Positions 9,699-17,521 are shown, numbered from the stretch's first letter. The stretch is DNA of 26,019 bases from a virus (IMGVR_UViG_3300030104_005080:24753-50771), one strand, 5' to 3'. The notes: a model not told the origin generated them from the sequence alone. Translations and numbers: made by a program.

Positions 9699-10222
9699 GA
9701 AAAAGACTTGGTGTTATGTGTTCTGGTAACGGAACAAATTTTGAAAATATTATTAAATCGTGCTGGAACCATGAAGTTGTACTGATGATATACAACACTA
9801 AGGATTGTGGAGCAATGAAGAGAGCAGCAAAGTGGGGTGTTCCAGCTGCATATTTTCATAGTAATGAACAAATAAAAATAGCAAATGAATTTCAATGGGC
9901 TAGAGTGGATCTGATCGTTCTTGCAGGATATATGAGGATATTATCAAAAGCATTTGTGGATAGTTTTCCAAATAAAATTATAAATGTTCACCCATCACTA
10001 CTCCCAAAGTATAAGGGATTGCATGCTGTCGAACAAGCAATAGATGCTGGTGAGGAAATCACTGGATGTACAGTTCATTATGTAAATGAAGAATTAGATG
10101 CAGGAGATATAATTAAACAGGCAAAGGTTCCTATACTTGAGGATGATACTGTAGATACTTTAACTAAGAGAATACAACGAGAAGAATATCGTATCTTGCC
10201 AGAAGTAATAGATATGCTATAA
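9695..10222 (+). CDS. purN: Phosphoribosylglycinamide formyltransferase (GAR transformylase)
   Basis: 175 aa. PurN transfers formyl from 10-formyl-tetrahydrofolate to GAR in purine synthesis. Motifs: SGNGTNFENII near the N-terminus, LAGYMRIL, NVHPSLLPKYKGLHA with catalytic Asn97 and His99, and GCTVHYVNEELDAGDII with Asp135 matching the E. coli Asn106/His108/Asp144 set. It is shorter than E. coli PurN (212 aa), mainly in the N-terminal half. The ATGA overlap with the adhesin gene shows it is co-translated with tail genes. purN is a known cyanophage auxiliary gene that feeds nucleotide supply. A sugar N-formyltransferase role is a weaker alternative suggested only by its neighbours. Confidence 0.92.
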   Translation: MRKRLGVMCSGNGTNFENIIKSCWNHEVVLMIYNTKDCGAMKRAAKWGVPAAYFHSNEQIKIANEFQWARVDLIVLAGYMRILSKAFVDSFPNKIINVHPSLLPKYKGLHAVEQAIDAGEEITGCTVHYVNEELDAGDIIKQAKVPILEDDTVDTLTKRIQREEYRILPEVIDML

Positions 10223-10244
10223 TAAAACCACAAGATTTTAAATT

Positions 10245-10817
10245 ATGGCTTTTGAAAGTGATTTGATAAGAAGATATAGTGGTGCCTTTTCAAAAGAAGA
10301 TTGTACTCAAATATTAGAGGGTCTTAAATTTTTTGAAGATAATCATCTACTATTCTATAATAAAACGAAATTAAATAGAATGGATCATGAGGATGTTAAT
10401 GTTACTCATAACTATAATTTTTCAGCATCAAGCAGACTCGCTGGTGAAGTATTACCAAAATTTAAACCTTGTGTAGATGAGTATCTGGAGGCATTTGGTG
10501 TATTGGGTTTAAGACAATTTTTGTTGCATGATGTCAAATTAAAGAAAATACCTGCTGGAGGTGGATTTCATGCTTGGCATTTTGAAAATGGTAGTGTAGA
10601 GACATCATTAAGACAGTTTGTAGTTCAATTATATTTGAATGATGATTTTGATGGAGGGGAGACAGAATTCTTATATCAACAACGTAGAGAGAATGCAGTA
10701 ACAGGAGATGTTCTTATCTTTCCAGCTGGATTTACCCATACACACAGAGGTAATCCACCTTTAGGAGGTGTAAAATACATTGTCACTTCATGGGGAATGA
10801 TTCAGCAAGAACCATGA
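10245..10817 (+). CDS. 2OG-Fe(II) oxygenase, prolyl-4-hydroxylase-like
   Basis: 190 aa. This superfamily hydroxylates its substrate using Fe(II), O2 and 2-oxoglutarate. Iron ligands are visible as HAWHFE (His112, Glu114) and the distal His in PAGFTHTHRGNPP (His165 most likely). Lys177 in GGVKYIVTSW is placed to bind 2-oxoglutarate. YLNDDFDGGETEFLY is the typical core strand. It lies 22 nt after purN and overlaps the next oxygenase by 4 nt. Substrate unknown; nearby fibre proteins are possible targets but this is only an inference. Similar genes are common in cyanophages. Confidence 0.85.
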   Translation: MAFESDLIRRYSGAFSKEDCTQILEGLKFFEDNHLLFYNKTKLNRMDHEDVNVTHNYNFSASSRLAGEVLPKFKPCVDEYLEAFGVLGLRQFLLHDVKLKKIPAGGGFHAWHFENGSVETSLRQFVVQLYLNDDFDGGETEFLYQQRRENAVTGDVLIFPAGFTHTHRGNPPLGGVKYIVTSWGMIQQEP

Positions 10818-11437
10818 TAGAAGATTTAGTTGCAGACGCTTTTGTTAGTCCATTCCCACATCTTATCTTTCGTAATTTTTACAATGAAGATGAGTTAAAA
10901 TTAATATGGGAGGAACTAGATTTTTATACAAAGAAAGATAAACTATTTGAAGCAAAGGATTTTGGTGGTGTAGTTGATAAAACTAATTCAAAAGCAATTT
11001 GGTTGGATAAAGTTTATAAAAAACCATATAGAAGTCTCTCTAATATATTAACAGTTAATAGAAAACTTTTTGATGCTGGAATACTTAAAGCATTTTCTCG
11101 AATACATGATTGTTGTTCGATTGCCGAAACAACTAATTTTGATGTAACTAAAGTTAGATATTATCATAATGGAGATTATTATGAACCACATACAGATAAA
11201 ACAGTACAATTTTTAGGTTTTTCTTATTTCTATCGTGAACCTAAAAAGTTTGAGGGAGGTGAGTTAGTCTTCCCTAAATATAATTACGCTTTTCCGTGTG
11301 ATAATAATTCGTTAATCATGATGCCCGGCTGGGTAGAGCATGGTGTTAGTGAAGTTAAGATAGATGACTTCGATTACTATGGAGGTTATGGTAGATATGC
11401 CATTACGAGTTTTTTTGGCAATAAGGAAAAGGAATAA
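10814..11437 (+). CDS. Second 2OG-Fe(II) oxygenase
   Basis: 207 aa from the ATG at 10814, chosen because it makes a 4-nt ATGA overlap with the previous stop. An ATG at 10790 in frame would add 8 residues and overlap more. The iron triad is complete: His126 and Asp128 in YYEPHTDKT, His176 in PGWVEHGVSEV. Arg194 in GRYAITSFF is the 2-oxoglutarate anchor and FEGGELVFP is the core strand. It differs from the upstream oxygenase in length and spacing, so the two are distant relatives, not a recent duplicate. A late promoter box overlaps its end. Confidence 0.85.
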   Translation: MIEDLVADAFVSPFPHLIFRNFYNEDELKLIWEELDFYTKKDKLFEAKDFGGVVDKTNSKAIWLDKVYKKPYRSLSNILTVNRKLFDAGILKAFSRIHDCCSIAETTNFDVTKVRYYHNGDYYEPHTDKTVQFLGFSYFYREPKKFEGGELVFPKYNYAFPCDNNSLIMMPGWVEHGVSEVKIDDFDYYGGYGRYAITSFFGNKEKE

Positions 11438-11440
11438 ATA
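11433..11440 (+). promoter_or_regulatory. T4-type late promoter box AATAAATA
   Basis: AATAAATA overlaps the stop codon of the oxygenase gene and sits 20 nt before the ATG of the second fibre, the same arrangement as GATAAATA before the first fibre. Confidence 0.5.
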
Positions 11441-11459
11441 ACTAAAAATCTTATTATAA

Positions 11460-14345
11460 ATGGCTGATATAAGAAAGACGTTTAACTTCCGAGATGGCGT
11501 ACAAGTAGATGACGAAGTTCTAGTTGTACGGGGGAGTCGAGTGGGTGTGGGCACTACGAGCCCGCAAACGAAATTGGATGTAAGAGGAAACGCAGGGGTA
11601 GTAGGAGTATTAACTGCTAATAATACAATAGTAAGTGGAGTCGGAACATTCGGGGGTGTATCGTTAGGATCAACAATAATTTTAGACGCAACAAGTGGAG
11701 TTATAACAGCATCATCATATAAAGGAGACGGATCAACCTTATCAAATCTACCCACTTCACAGTGGACAGATACAGCAGTAGGAGCAGGAGTATCACCAAT
11801 ATATGTTAACGGATCAGTTGGTATTTTAACAGATATTCCTCATCATTCTTTAGCAGTCGGTGGTAATCCAAATACTGGAACTGGTGTAGGTATAAGTTCT
11901 TTAGGAGACATAAAAGTATCAGGAATAATCACAGCAACTACGTTCTCTGGAAATCTGGTTGGGAACGTAACTGGTGATCTCACAGGCGATGTTACTGGAA
12001 CTGCGTCAACAGCTACGCTGGCGAATACAGCAACAGTCGCAGTCAACGCACAGGGATTGACTGGATCACCTAGTATTACTGTTACGAATATAAATGCGTC
12101 AGGTGTAGGAACTGTATTAACACTTGATACTACAAATTTGGAAGTAGAAACTGTCAAGGGATTCAGTTCACTTCGATCACCACATAATGCTACTGCCACC
12201 TCTATAGTTGTTACAGTTGCAGCAAAGACAGCAGCACACAGATACAATGGCTCAGGGAGTAGTAACGCATTTGTACTAGATGGAACTCAAGCACCATTTA
12301 TAACATTAACTCCCGGCCGATCATATAAATTTGATCAATCAAATGGATCTAACGTAGGACATCCATTACGTTTTTATTATGATGTAGATAAGACAACTGC
12401 ATACACTACAGGTGTAACAGTTTCAGGCACAGCAGGCCAAGCAGGTGCTTTTGTGCAGTTGGATGTAACTGATACCACACCAACGGTGCTGCATTATCAA
12501 TGCCAAAGTCATGGCAAGATGGGTAATGCCGTACAAACAAATTCAAACGTACTAGATACGGAACATAATGCCACAGTGAGAGGTGAGGTTGGAATTACTA
12601 GCACTCTAACTGTAACTGGTGCTATTGATGCTAATGGTGGTGTAGATATTTCTAATGGTTTAAATGTAACTGGTGTTACAAGCATTGCTAATTTGAAAGT
12701 TGGTAGTGTTACTGCCACTGCTATTCTTGATGAGGATAACTTAGGGTCTAATAGTGATACTTCACTGGCAACTCAACAATCCATCAAGGCATATGTTGAT
12801 ACACAGGTAACAGCACAGGATTTAGATGTTGCTGGTGACAGTGGAACTGGTGCTGTTGATCTAGACAGTCAGTCATTAACCATTTCGGGAACTGCTAACG
12901 AAATAGAAACTTCAGCATCTAATCAAACAATCACTATTGGATTACCTAATGATGTAACCATAGGTGCTGCATTAACGGTAACTGGTAATATCGATGCGAA
13001 TGGTGAACTAGATGTAGATGGAATGTCCAACCTTGATGATGTGAATATCTCAGGTGTAGGAACAGTTACAAGAGCATTTGCAACCACTCTATCTGTATCA
13101 GGTGTATCTACATTCACTGGTGCTATTGATGCGAATGGAAATGCAACCATCGCAGGAACTTTAGATGTAGATGGCACGACTGAACTTGATGATGTTAATG
13201 TATCATCTGCGGCCACAATTTCAAGAGCAGTTGTTACTGCATTGAATGTATCAGGTGTCACAACATCTACAGGTGGATTTGTTGGAAATCTTACTGGTAA
13301 TGCGACTGGAACTGCTGGAGGGTTAAGTGGTTCACCAAATATTATTGTTACCAATATTAAGTCAACTGGTATTTCAACTCTAGGTGTTTCTACTGCTACG
13401 AGTTTAGGAATTGGAACCGATACTGCTAATGCAGACATACAAATACACAAGGAGTCTGCAGCCTCTTCGATTGTAATTGGTAAGAATTCCTCTGTAGGAG
13501 ATAATAACTTACAGTTAAGGTATGGTGGCGGTGCATCTGCATTTAGTGGTTCGGAAGCACTAGATTTAATTAACTATGGTGATGGAAACTTTAACTACTT
13601 CTTAACAGGAACAAGTAGTTTTGTATGGCACAAGGGTAATGCAGATGCCTTGATGGCTTTGACCAGCACAGGTAATTTGGGTGTTGGAAATACAAACCCA
13701 ACTGATAAACTAGCAGTTGCAGGAAATGTTAATGTAACAGGTATCGTAACTGCCACAAACGGATTTATTGGAAATCTTACTGGAAACTCTTCAGGATTGA
13801 CTGGAAACCCAAGTATTACTGTCAATAGTGTTAATACATCAGGTATTTCAACATTTAGAGATGTTGTTTTAACTGGTACTGGAGCTGGAATTGGTATTGG
13901 TGTAACTGCTGGTAATAATTCGCTGAGTGCATGTGTAAATGCACCTGACAGATTTATTATTTCTACCACTGGTGAGGTAGGAATTAAAACATCAATCGGA
14001 AGTAATATAGGTGGTGGAGATAAACCAGCACTTGAAGTCAGAGGTATTGTTAAATTTATAGGTGGTGCATTAAAAGTTGGTGGACAACCACATACTTCTG
14101 CCATAACACCAAGGGCACAAGTTGATTTCAGTGATTTGAATACAACCACCAGCGATGCTACCTCTTTGGCAACCACTGGTTATATGATTATGCCAAGAGT
14201 TACTACAACACAACGAAATGCTTTAGTGGATGGTATAAGTAATAATTCAACTCTATTGTCGGGTTCAGTGATTTACAATACAACATCGAATAGATTAGAA
14301 TTATGGACAGGTGGTGCATGGTGTGGAATTGCAACTGTTGTTTAG
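11460..14345 (+). CDS. Second tail-fibre protein with cupredoxin-like insert
   Basis: 961 aa virion fibre. It opens with RVGVGTTSPQTKLDVRG, a common start of phage fibre shafts. Residues ~256-358 form a cupredoxin-like domain: VLDGTQAPFITLTPGRSYKF, VGHPLRF and HYQCQSHGKMGN, which supply His301, Cys348, His351 and Met354 in type-1 copper order. Residues 422-511 repeat a module also found in the first fibre. A motif FxGNLxGN...GLxGxPSITVTN...SGxST occurs three times (near 11943, 13278 and 13764). The C-terminus (MIMPRVTTTQRNAL, SGSVIYNTTSNRLELWTGGAW) is a standard fibre tip. No S74 chaperone is present, unlike the first fibre. The first ~120 bases look richer in G and C than the rest. Confidence 0.88.
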   Translation: MADIRKTFNFRDGVQVDDEVLVVRGSRVGVGTTSPQTKLDVRGNAGVVGVLTANNTIVSGVGTFGGVSLGSTIILDATSGVITASSYKGDGSTLSNLPTSQWTDTAVGAGVSPIYVNGSVGILTDIPHHSLAVGGNPNTGTGVGISSLGDIKVSGIITATTFSGNLVGNVTGDLTGDVTGTASTATLANTATVAVNAQGLTGSPSITVTNINASGVGTVLTLDTTNLEVETVKGFSSLRSPHNATATSIVVTVAAKTAAHRYNGSGSSNAFVLDGTQAPFITLTPGRSYKFDQSNGSNVGHPLRFYYDVDKTTAYTTGVTVSGTAGQAGAFVQLDVTDTTPTVLHYQCQSHGKMGNAVQTNSNVLDTEHNATVRGEVGITSTLTVTGAIDANGGVDISNGLNVTGVTSIANLKVGSVTATAILDEDNLGSNSDTSLATQQSIKAYVDTQVTAQDLDVAGDSGTGAVDLDSQSLTISGTANEIETSASNQTITIGLPNDVTIGAALTVTGNIDANGELDVDGMSNLDDVNISGVGTVTRAFATTLSVSGVSTFTGAIDANGNATIAGTLDVDGTTELDDVNVSSAATISRAVVTALNVSGVTTSTGGFVGNLTGNATGTAGGLSGSPNIIVTNIKSTGISTLGVSTATSLGIGTDTANADIQIHKESAASSIVIGKNSSVGDNNLQLRYGGGASAFSGSEALDLINYGDGNFNYFLTGTSSFVWHKGNADALMALTSTGNLGVGNTNPTDKLAVAGNVNVTGIVTATNGFIGNLTGNSSGLTGNPSITVNSVNTSGISTFRDVVLTGTGAGIGIGVTAGNNSLSACVNAPDRFIISTTGEVGIKTSIGSNIGGGDKPALEVRGIVKFIGGALKVGGQPHTSAITPRAQVDFSDLNTTTSDATSLATTGYMIMPRVTTTQRNALVDGISNNSTLLSGSVIYNTTSNRLELWTGGAWCGIATVV
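12225..12533 (+). other. Cupredoxin-like domain inside the second fibre
   Basis: Codes for residues 256-358. The ligand set His, Cys-x2-His-x2-Met equals the spacing of amicyanin-type blue copper sites. Such plastocyanin-like modules recur in marine phage fibres; whether copper is bound is unknown. Confidence 0.65.
12723..12990 (+). repeat. Shared fibre module, copy 2
   Basis: Encodes ILDEDNLGSNSD, LATQQSIKAYVDTQV, GTANEIETSA and IGLPNDVTIGAALTV, collinear with copy 1 at 7426-7702 in the first fibre. Protein identity is high at these motifs while codons differ. Confidence 0.8.
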
Positions 14346-14353
14346 TCAAATAC

Positions 14354-14381
14354 TTGACAATTATACATACCTTTGTATGAT
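14354..14381 (+). promoter_or_regulatory. Sigma70-type promoter upstream of a short RNA
   Basis: Perfect TTGACA at 14354-14359, a 16-bp spacer and TATGAT at 14376-14381. Expected start near 14388. It lies 9 nt after the fibre stop and about 55 nt before a strong terminator, so it produces a short RNA or an attenuated helicase leader. Confidence 0.75.
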
Positions 14382-14387
14382 TGCTAG

Positions 14388-14457
14388 AGAGACTCTATAA
14401 TTTTTTAAAGGAACCAGTGTCGAAAGTGTCACAGCCCCCTGCACAGGGGGTTTTTTT
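14388..14457 (+). ncRNA. Candidate ~70-nt small RNA or attenuator leader
   Basis: Bounded by a consensus promoter and an intrinsic terminator with no ATG-initiated ORF between. It contains two AGTGTC copies (around 14416 and 14425) before the terminator hairpin. In-frame read-through from the TTG at 14381 exists, but that TTG is part of the -10 region and is an unlikely start. Function unknown. Confidence 0.45.
14435..14457 (+). terminator. Intrinsic terminator
   Basis: Stem CCCCCT (14435-14440) pairs with AGGGGG (14445-14450) around the loop GCAC, followed by seven T. It separates the late fibre block from the helicase operon. Confidence 0.9.
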
Positions 14458-14458
14458 A

Positions 14459-14467
14459 TGCTATGAT
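14459..14467 (+). promoter_or_regulatory. Extended -10 promoter TGCTATGAT
   Basis: Starts one base after the terminator T-run. The TGn extension can replace a -35 box. Transcription would start near 14474, 15 nt before the helicase ATG. The same design follows the terminator at 19112. Confidence 0.55.
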
Positions 14468-14488
14468 ATATTCATTAATGAGAGATTT

Positions 14489-15667
14489 ATGCCCCTAAGA
14501 CCTCACCAAGAAAAAGCATTGCAAGCAATGACCAAGCACTCCAAAGGTCAGATCATTGTTCCTACAGGTGGTGGTAAAACTCTTGTTGCCATCAATGATG
14601 CCTTATCACAATTTGATACTGGTTGGAAAACTATTGTTGTGGTCGCTCCACGCATCCTATTAGCAGAGCAACTATCGTCTGAGTTTTTGGAAGTGATAAG
14701 AGAGAAATACAAATATGTTCAGGTGATGCATGTTCACAGTGGTGATACAAAGCATTTCAGCACAACCAAACCAGTAGAAATTGCTGAGTGGTGTAAGTTC
14801 AGTAAAGGTAATAAGATCATCTTTACAACATATCATTCACTCCATAGAATACAAGAGAGTTATGCTCATGTTGATACAATATACTTTGATGAAGCACATA
14901 ACTCAGTTCAGAAAAACTTTATCCCATCAGTAGAGTATTTCTCAATGTATGCTGAGAGATCATACTTCTTTACTGCAACACCAAAGCACAGTCTAACACC
15001 ATTCAAAGTGGGTATGAATGAACCTGATATATTTGGTCAGGTTATTTGTAATGTACCAGCACCTAAGTTAGTAGAGCAAGGTTATATTCTACCACCAAAG
15101 GTGAAAGTATATAAGAGTGAGATCAGACAGAAAGATGAGATTACATTTGATGTGGAATGTAATCAGATCATGGATAATATTGATGACCATAACACTAAGA
15201 AGATTCTTGTATGTGCTAAGGCTACAAAGCAGATTACAGGTCTTGTTTCATACTCTAAGTTCATAGATGAGTTAGCATGGAGAGGTTATTCTTGCATGTA
15301 TATCACATCTAAGACTGGTGCAGTTATAGATGGTAAGAATGTAAGTAGAGATGAGTTCTTTAATGTATTGAGTGCATGGGGCAAGGATGAAGATAAGAAG
15401 TTTGTTGTGTTGCACCACAGCATATTATCTGAGGGCATCAACGTAAAAGGACTTGAGGCAGTCTTATTCTTAAGATCTATGGATTATATCGGTATTAGTC
15501 AAACAATCGGTAGAGTGATCCGTACAGGGTCGAAAGAGAAGACCTATGGTCTAGTATGTGTACCAGTTTACTCTAAAGTTGGTATCAGTACAGCAAGAAA
15601 GGTACAAGCAGTTGTTGACACTGTATTTGAGCAAGGTCAACCAGCAATTAGCGTTGTAAGATCATGA
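14489..15667 (+). CDS. DEAH-box superfamily 2 helicase
   Basis: 392 aa from the ATG at 14489. An in-frame TTG at 14381 would have to read through the terminator and promoter, so it is rejected. Motifs: I PTGGGKT (Lys30), II DEAH (134-137), III TATP (162-165), V SEGINV (314-319), VI QTIGRVIR (338-345). This is an ATP-driven DNA/RNA translocase. It resembles the UvsW/RecG-like and RAD25-like helicases of T4-like phages used in recombination and fork repair, but it is shorter than T4 UvsW (about 500 aa) and lacks an evident N-terminal extra domain, so the symbol uvsW is not assigned. The next gene starts 4 nt before its stop. Confidence 0.88.
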   Translation: MPLRPHQEKALQAMTKHSKGQIIVPTGGGKTLVAINDALSQFDTGWKTIVVVAPRILLAEQLSSEFLEVIREKYKYVQVMHVHSGDTKHFSTTKPVEIAEWCKFSKGNKIIFTTYHSLHRIQESYAHVDTIYFDEAHNSVQKNFIPSVEYFSMYAERSYFFTATPKHSLTPFKVGMNEPDIFGQVICNVPAPKLVEQGYILPPKVKVYKSEIRQKDEITFDVECNQIMDNIDDHNTKKILVCAKATKQITGLVSYSKFIDELAWRGYSCMYITSKTGAVIDGKNVSRDEFFNVLSAWGKDEDKKFVVLHHSILSEGINVKGLEAVLFLRSMDYIGISQTIGRVIRTGSKEKTYGLVCVPVYSKVGISTARKVQAVVDTVFEQGQPAISVVRS

Positions 15668-16176
15668 TTTTAATACAAGATAATTTTTTTGATAATCCAG
15701 AGGATTTAAGAGATTTGGCCTTGTCAACCAGATTTTTTAGTGCTGAAGAAAAAAATTATGACGTTGGATGGAGAGGGTATAGAACTAATGAGATGAGGGA
15801 TTTGGATAATAATGTGTTAGAAGTATCTTGTCAAAAAATTAGAGATGAATTAATAAAATTTTTTGATCTAAAAATTGATAAAGATGAGGGTAATTTCTAT
15901 TTTCATATCGCATTATCACATACAAAAAACACTTTAGAAGATTTTGACACAAATAAATTTCACATAGATGACTCTAAATTTGCAGGTATCGTGTACTTAA
16001 GTCCTAATCCACCACCGAAAACTGGAACTACAATCATCATTAATAATGAAAATAAAGATATAGAAAATAAATTTAATAGATTAGTTGCATATCCCGCATC
16101 TTTAATACATGCTCCAAGTGATTTATTTGGCGACACTATGGAGACAGGTCGATTAACAATCTCTTTTTTTGTATGA
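15664..16176 (+). CDS. 2OG-Fe(II)-fold protein, DUF6445-like
   Basis: 170 aa. The C-terminal half has the dioxygenase pattern: His100 and Asp102 in KFHIDDSKFAGIVYL, His149 in SLIHAPSD, Arg163 in TGRLTISFF. YLSPNPPPKTGT matches the 'YLnp...GGT' strand. The N-terminus (ILIQDNFFDNPEDLRDLAL) matches the usual opening of DUF6445-type proteins, which in bacteria are found beside tryptophan halogenases. Here it overlaps the helicase stop by 4 nt and the halogenase start by 4 nt. A joint role with the halogenase is inferred from this coupling. Substrate unknown. Confidence 0.72.
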   Translation: MILIQDNFFDNPEDLRDLALSTRFFSAEEKNYDVGWRGYRTNEMRDLDNNVLEVSCQKIRDELIKFFDLKIDKDEGNFYFHIALSHTKNTLEDFDTNKFHIDDSKFAGIVYLSPNPPPKTGTTIIINNENKDIENKFNRLVAYPASLIHAPSDLFGDTMETGRLTISFFV

Positions 16177-17264
16177 AATATAAAATAGCTATTGTTGGTG
16201 CTGGTAATGCAGGTTGTATAACAGCCTTGCATTATCATAGGTATCTTAGAGGAGATCATGAGATAAGTATATACCATAGTCCAGATACACATCCAATAGA
16301 GAGAGTTGGTCAGGGAACTATCAGTCCAGTTGTGGAGCTTGTAGGCACAGTATTGGGTATAGACTGGTATAATAATCCGATAGATGCCACGCTTAAAACT
16401 GGTGTTTTGTATGAAGGATGGGGTAAGAAAAATGATAAGTTTCATCATTCATTTAAGATGGATGAAATGTCGATGCATTTTGTTCCACAAAAGTTATCAA
16501 ACATAGTATTAAATTCAGGTTATTTTAATGTTGTTGAAAAGGTTATAACTGAACCTGAAAGAGAAGTGGATGCTGATTTCATATTTGATTGTAGAGGTAG
16601 GCATAATAGAGATAAGAAAAACTATGATACTCTTATCAATCCTTTGAATAGTGTTCTCTTATCCAAGAAACAGGGAAGAGATCCCGACCTTACATATACA
16701 AGATGTGTTGCTACACCACATGGGTGGACATTTGTTATTCCAAATGTTGATAGTATATCCTATGGGTATTTGTACAATGATACTATAACATCAACTCAAG
16801 TAGCAAGAGAGGATTTCTTAGAAAGATTTAATCTTGATGAAACTGATGGAACTAATTTACGTTTTGAAAATTATATGGCCAAGAATATGTTTGTTGGTGA
16901 AAGGACAATACTACAAGGAAATATGTTTGGATTCTTAGAACCATTAGAAGCAACCTCATTAGGGATATACCAAACTATCTGTAGAGAGTCGTGGGATGTT
17001 TTATTGAGTGGCAAAACATTTGATGTATGTAATAATAATGTTAGGAATTTCATGAAAAAAGTGGAGACATTTATACTATGGAATTATCAGTATGGATCTA
17101 AGTATGATACTCCATTTTGGGAGTATGCTAAGTCACTTCCATTTAATCCTGATGTAAATTTCAAATACATCTTAAGTAATCCTATTAAACATGATTTGCA
17201 TTATGCTTTATGGGAAGGATGGAATTTCAAACAATTCAAACAATATTATGAGGTATCAACATGA
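16173..17264 (+). CDS. Flavin-dependent (tryptophan-type) halogenase
   Basis: 363 aa. The family uses FADH2, O2 and halide to make hypohalous acid, which travels to a catalytic lysine and halogenates an aromatic substrate. Visible: FAD motif GAGNAG (9-14), DATLKTGVLYEGW with Lys75 at the position of the PrnA catalytic Lys79, WTFVIP (185-190; usual form WxWxIP, second Trp replaced by Phe), and FLEPLEATSLG (254-264) with Glu259 matching the catalytic Glu. The usual 'GEaT' near residue 46 is VGQGT. It is much shorter than PrnA/RebH (over 500 aa). A cyanophage halogenase, VirX1 from Syn10, is known to iodinate diverse substrates and is the natural comparison. ATGA overlaps on both sides. Confidence 0.87.
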   Translation: MKYKIAIVGAGNAGCITALHYHRYLRGDHEISIYHSPDTHPIERVGQGTISPVVELVGTVLGIDWYNNPIDATLKTGVLYEGWGKKNDKFHHSFKMDEMSMHFVPQKLSNIVLNSGYFNVVEKVITEPEREVDADFIFDCRGRHNRDKKNYDTLINPLNSVLLSKKQGRDPDLTYTRCVATPHGWTFVIPNVDSISYGYLYNDTITSTQVAREDFLERFNLDETDGTNLRFENYMAKNMFVGERTILQGNMFGFLEPLEATSLGIYQTICRESWDVLLSGKTFDVCNNNVRNFMKKVETFILWNYQYGSKYDTPFWEYAKSLPFNPDVNFKYILSNPIKHDLHYALWEGWNFKQFKQYYEVST

Positions 17265-17485
17265 CTAAAACACCAGAAGAAAAGAAGGAACTCAAAGCAA
17301 TCGCCAGATTCTATAAGGATGCCACTGAGGGCTTTGCTACTAATGATGGATACTATGGAGTACCGTCAGATGGTAAGAAGATAGCAGTCATTCACGAGGG
17401 TGAGGTGCTTAAATTCTGCCGTAATGAACAGTCTGCCAGAAATTTCGTGGTTCAGCACAGAAAGAAGACAGTTAAGAAAGTGTAA
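17261..17485 (+). CDS. Small basic protein of unknown function
   Basis: 74 aa. It starts in the ATGA that ends the halogenase gene, so it belongs to the same message. It is Lys-rich with a helical N-terminus (TPEEKKELKAIARFYKDA) and a mixed strand region (GKKIAVIHEGEVLKFC). No catalytic motif is seen. Confidence 0.75.
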   Translation: MTKTPEEKKELKAIARFYKDATEGFATNDGYYGVPSDGKKIAVIHEGEVLKFCRNEQSARNFVVQHRKKTVKKV

Positions 17486-17510
17486 CAAGGCATGTCCATA
17501 TCAGTGAGGA

Positions 17511-17521
17511 TATGATATGAT
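17511..17521 (+). promoter_or_regulatory. Possible -10 element, overlapping TATGAT copies
   Basis: TATGATATGAT contains two overlapping TATGAT hexamers 24-34 nt before the 46-aa gene. No -35 box is found at the right distance, so this is tentative. Confidence 0.35.

Noticed and set aside
9695-10222. purN as a sugar N-formyltransferase
   Set aside because: SGNGTN, HPSLLPKYKG and GCTVHYVNEELDAG are the PurN-type forms; tail-operon context alone is not enough to change the call.
8577-14345. Diversity-generating retroelement acting on the fibres
   Set aside because: No reverse transcriptase, template repeat or near-identical variable repeat is visible; the shared fibre module is diverged at synonymous sites in all bases, not only at A.
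14381-14488. N-terminal extension of the helicase from TTG 14381
   Set aside because: It would translate a -10 box, a hairpin terminator and an extended -10. The ATG at 14489 begins directly at the usual helicase N-terminus (RPHQEKAL).
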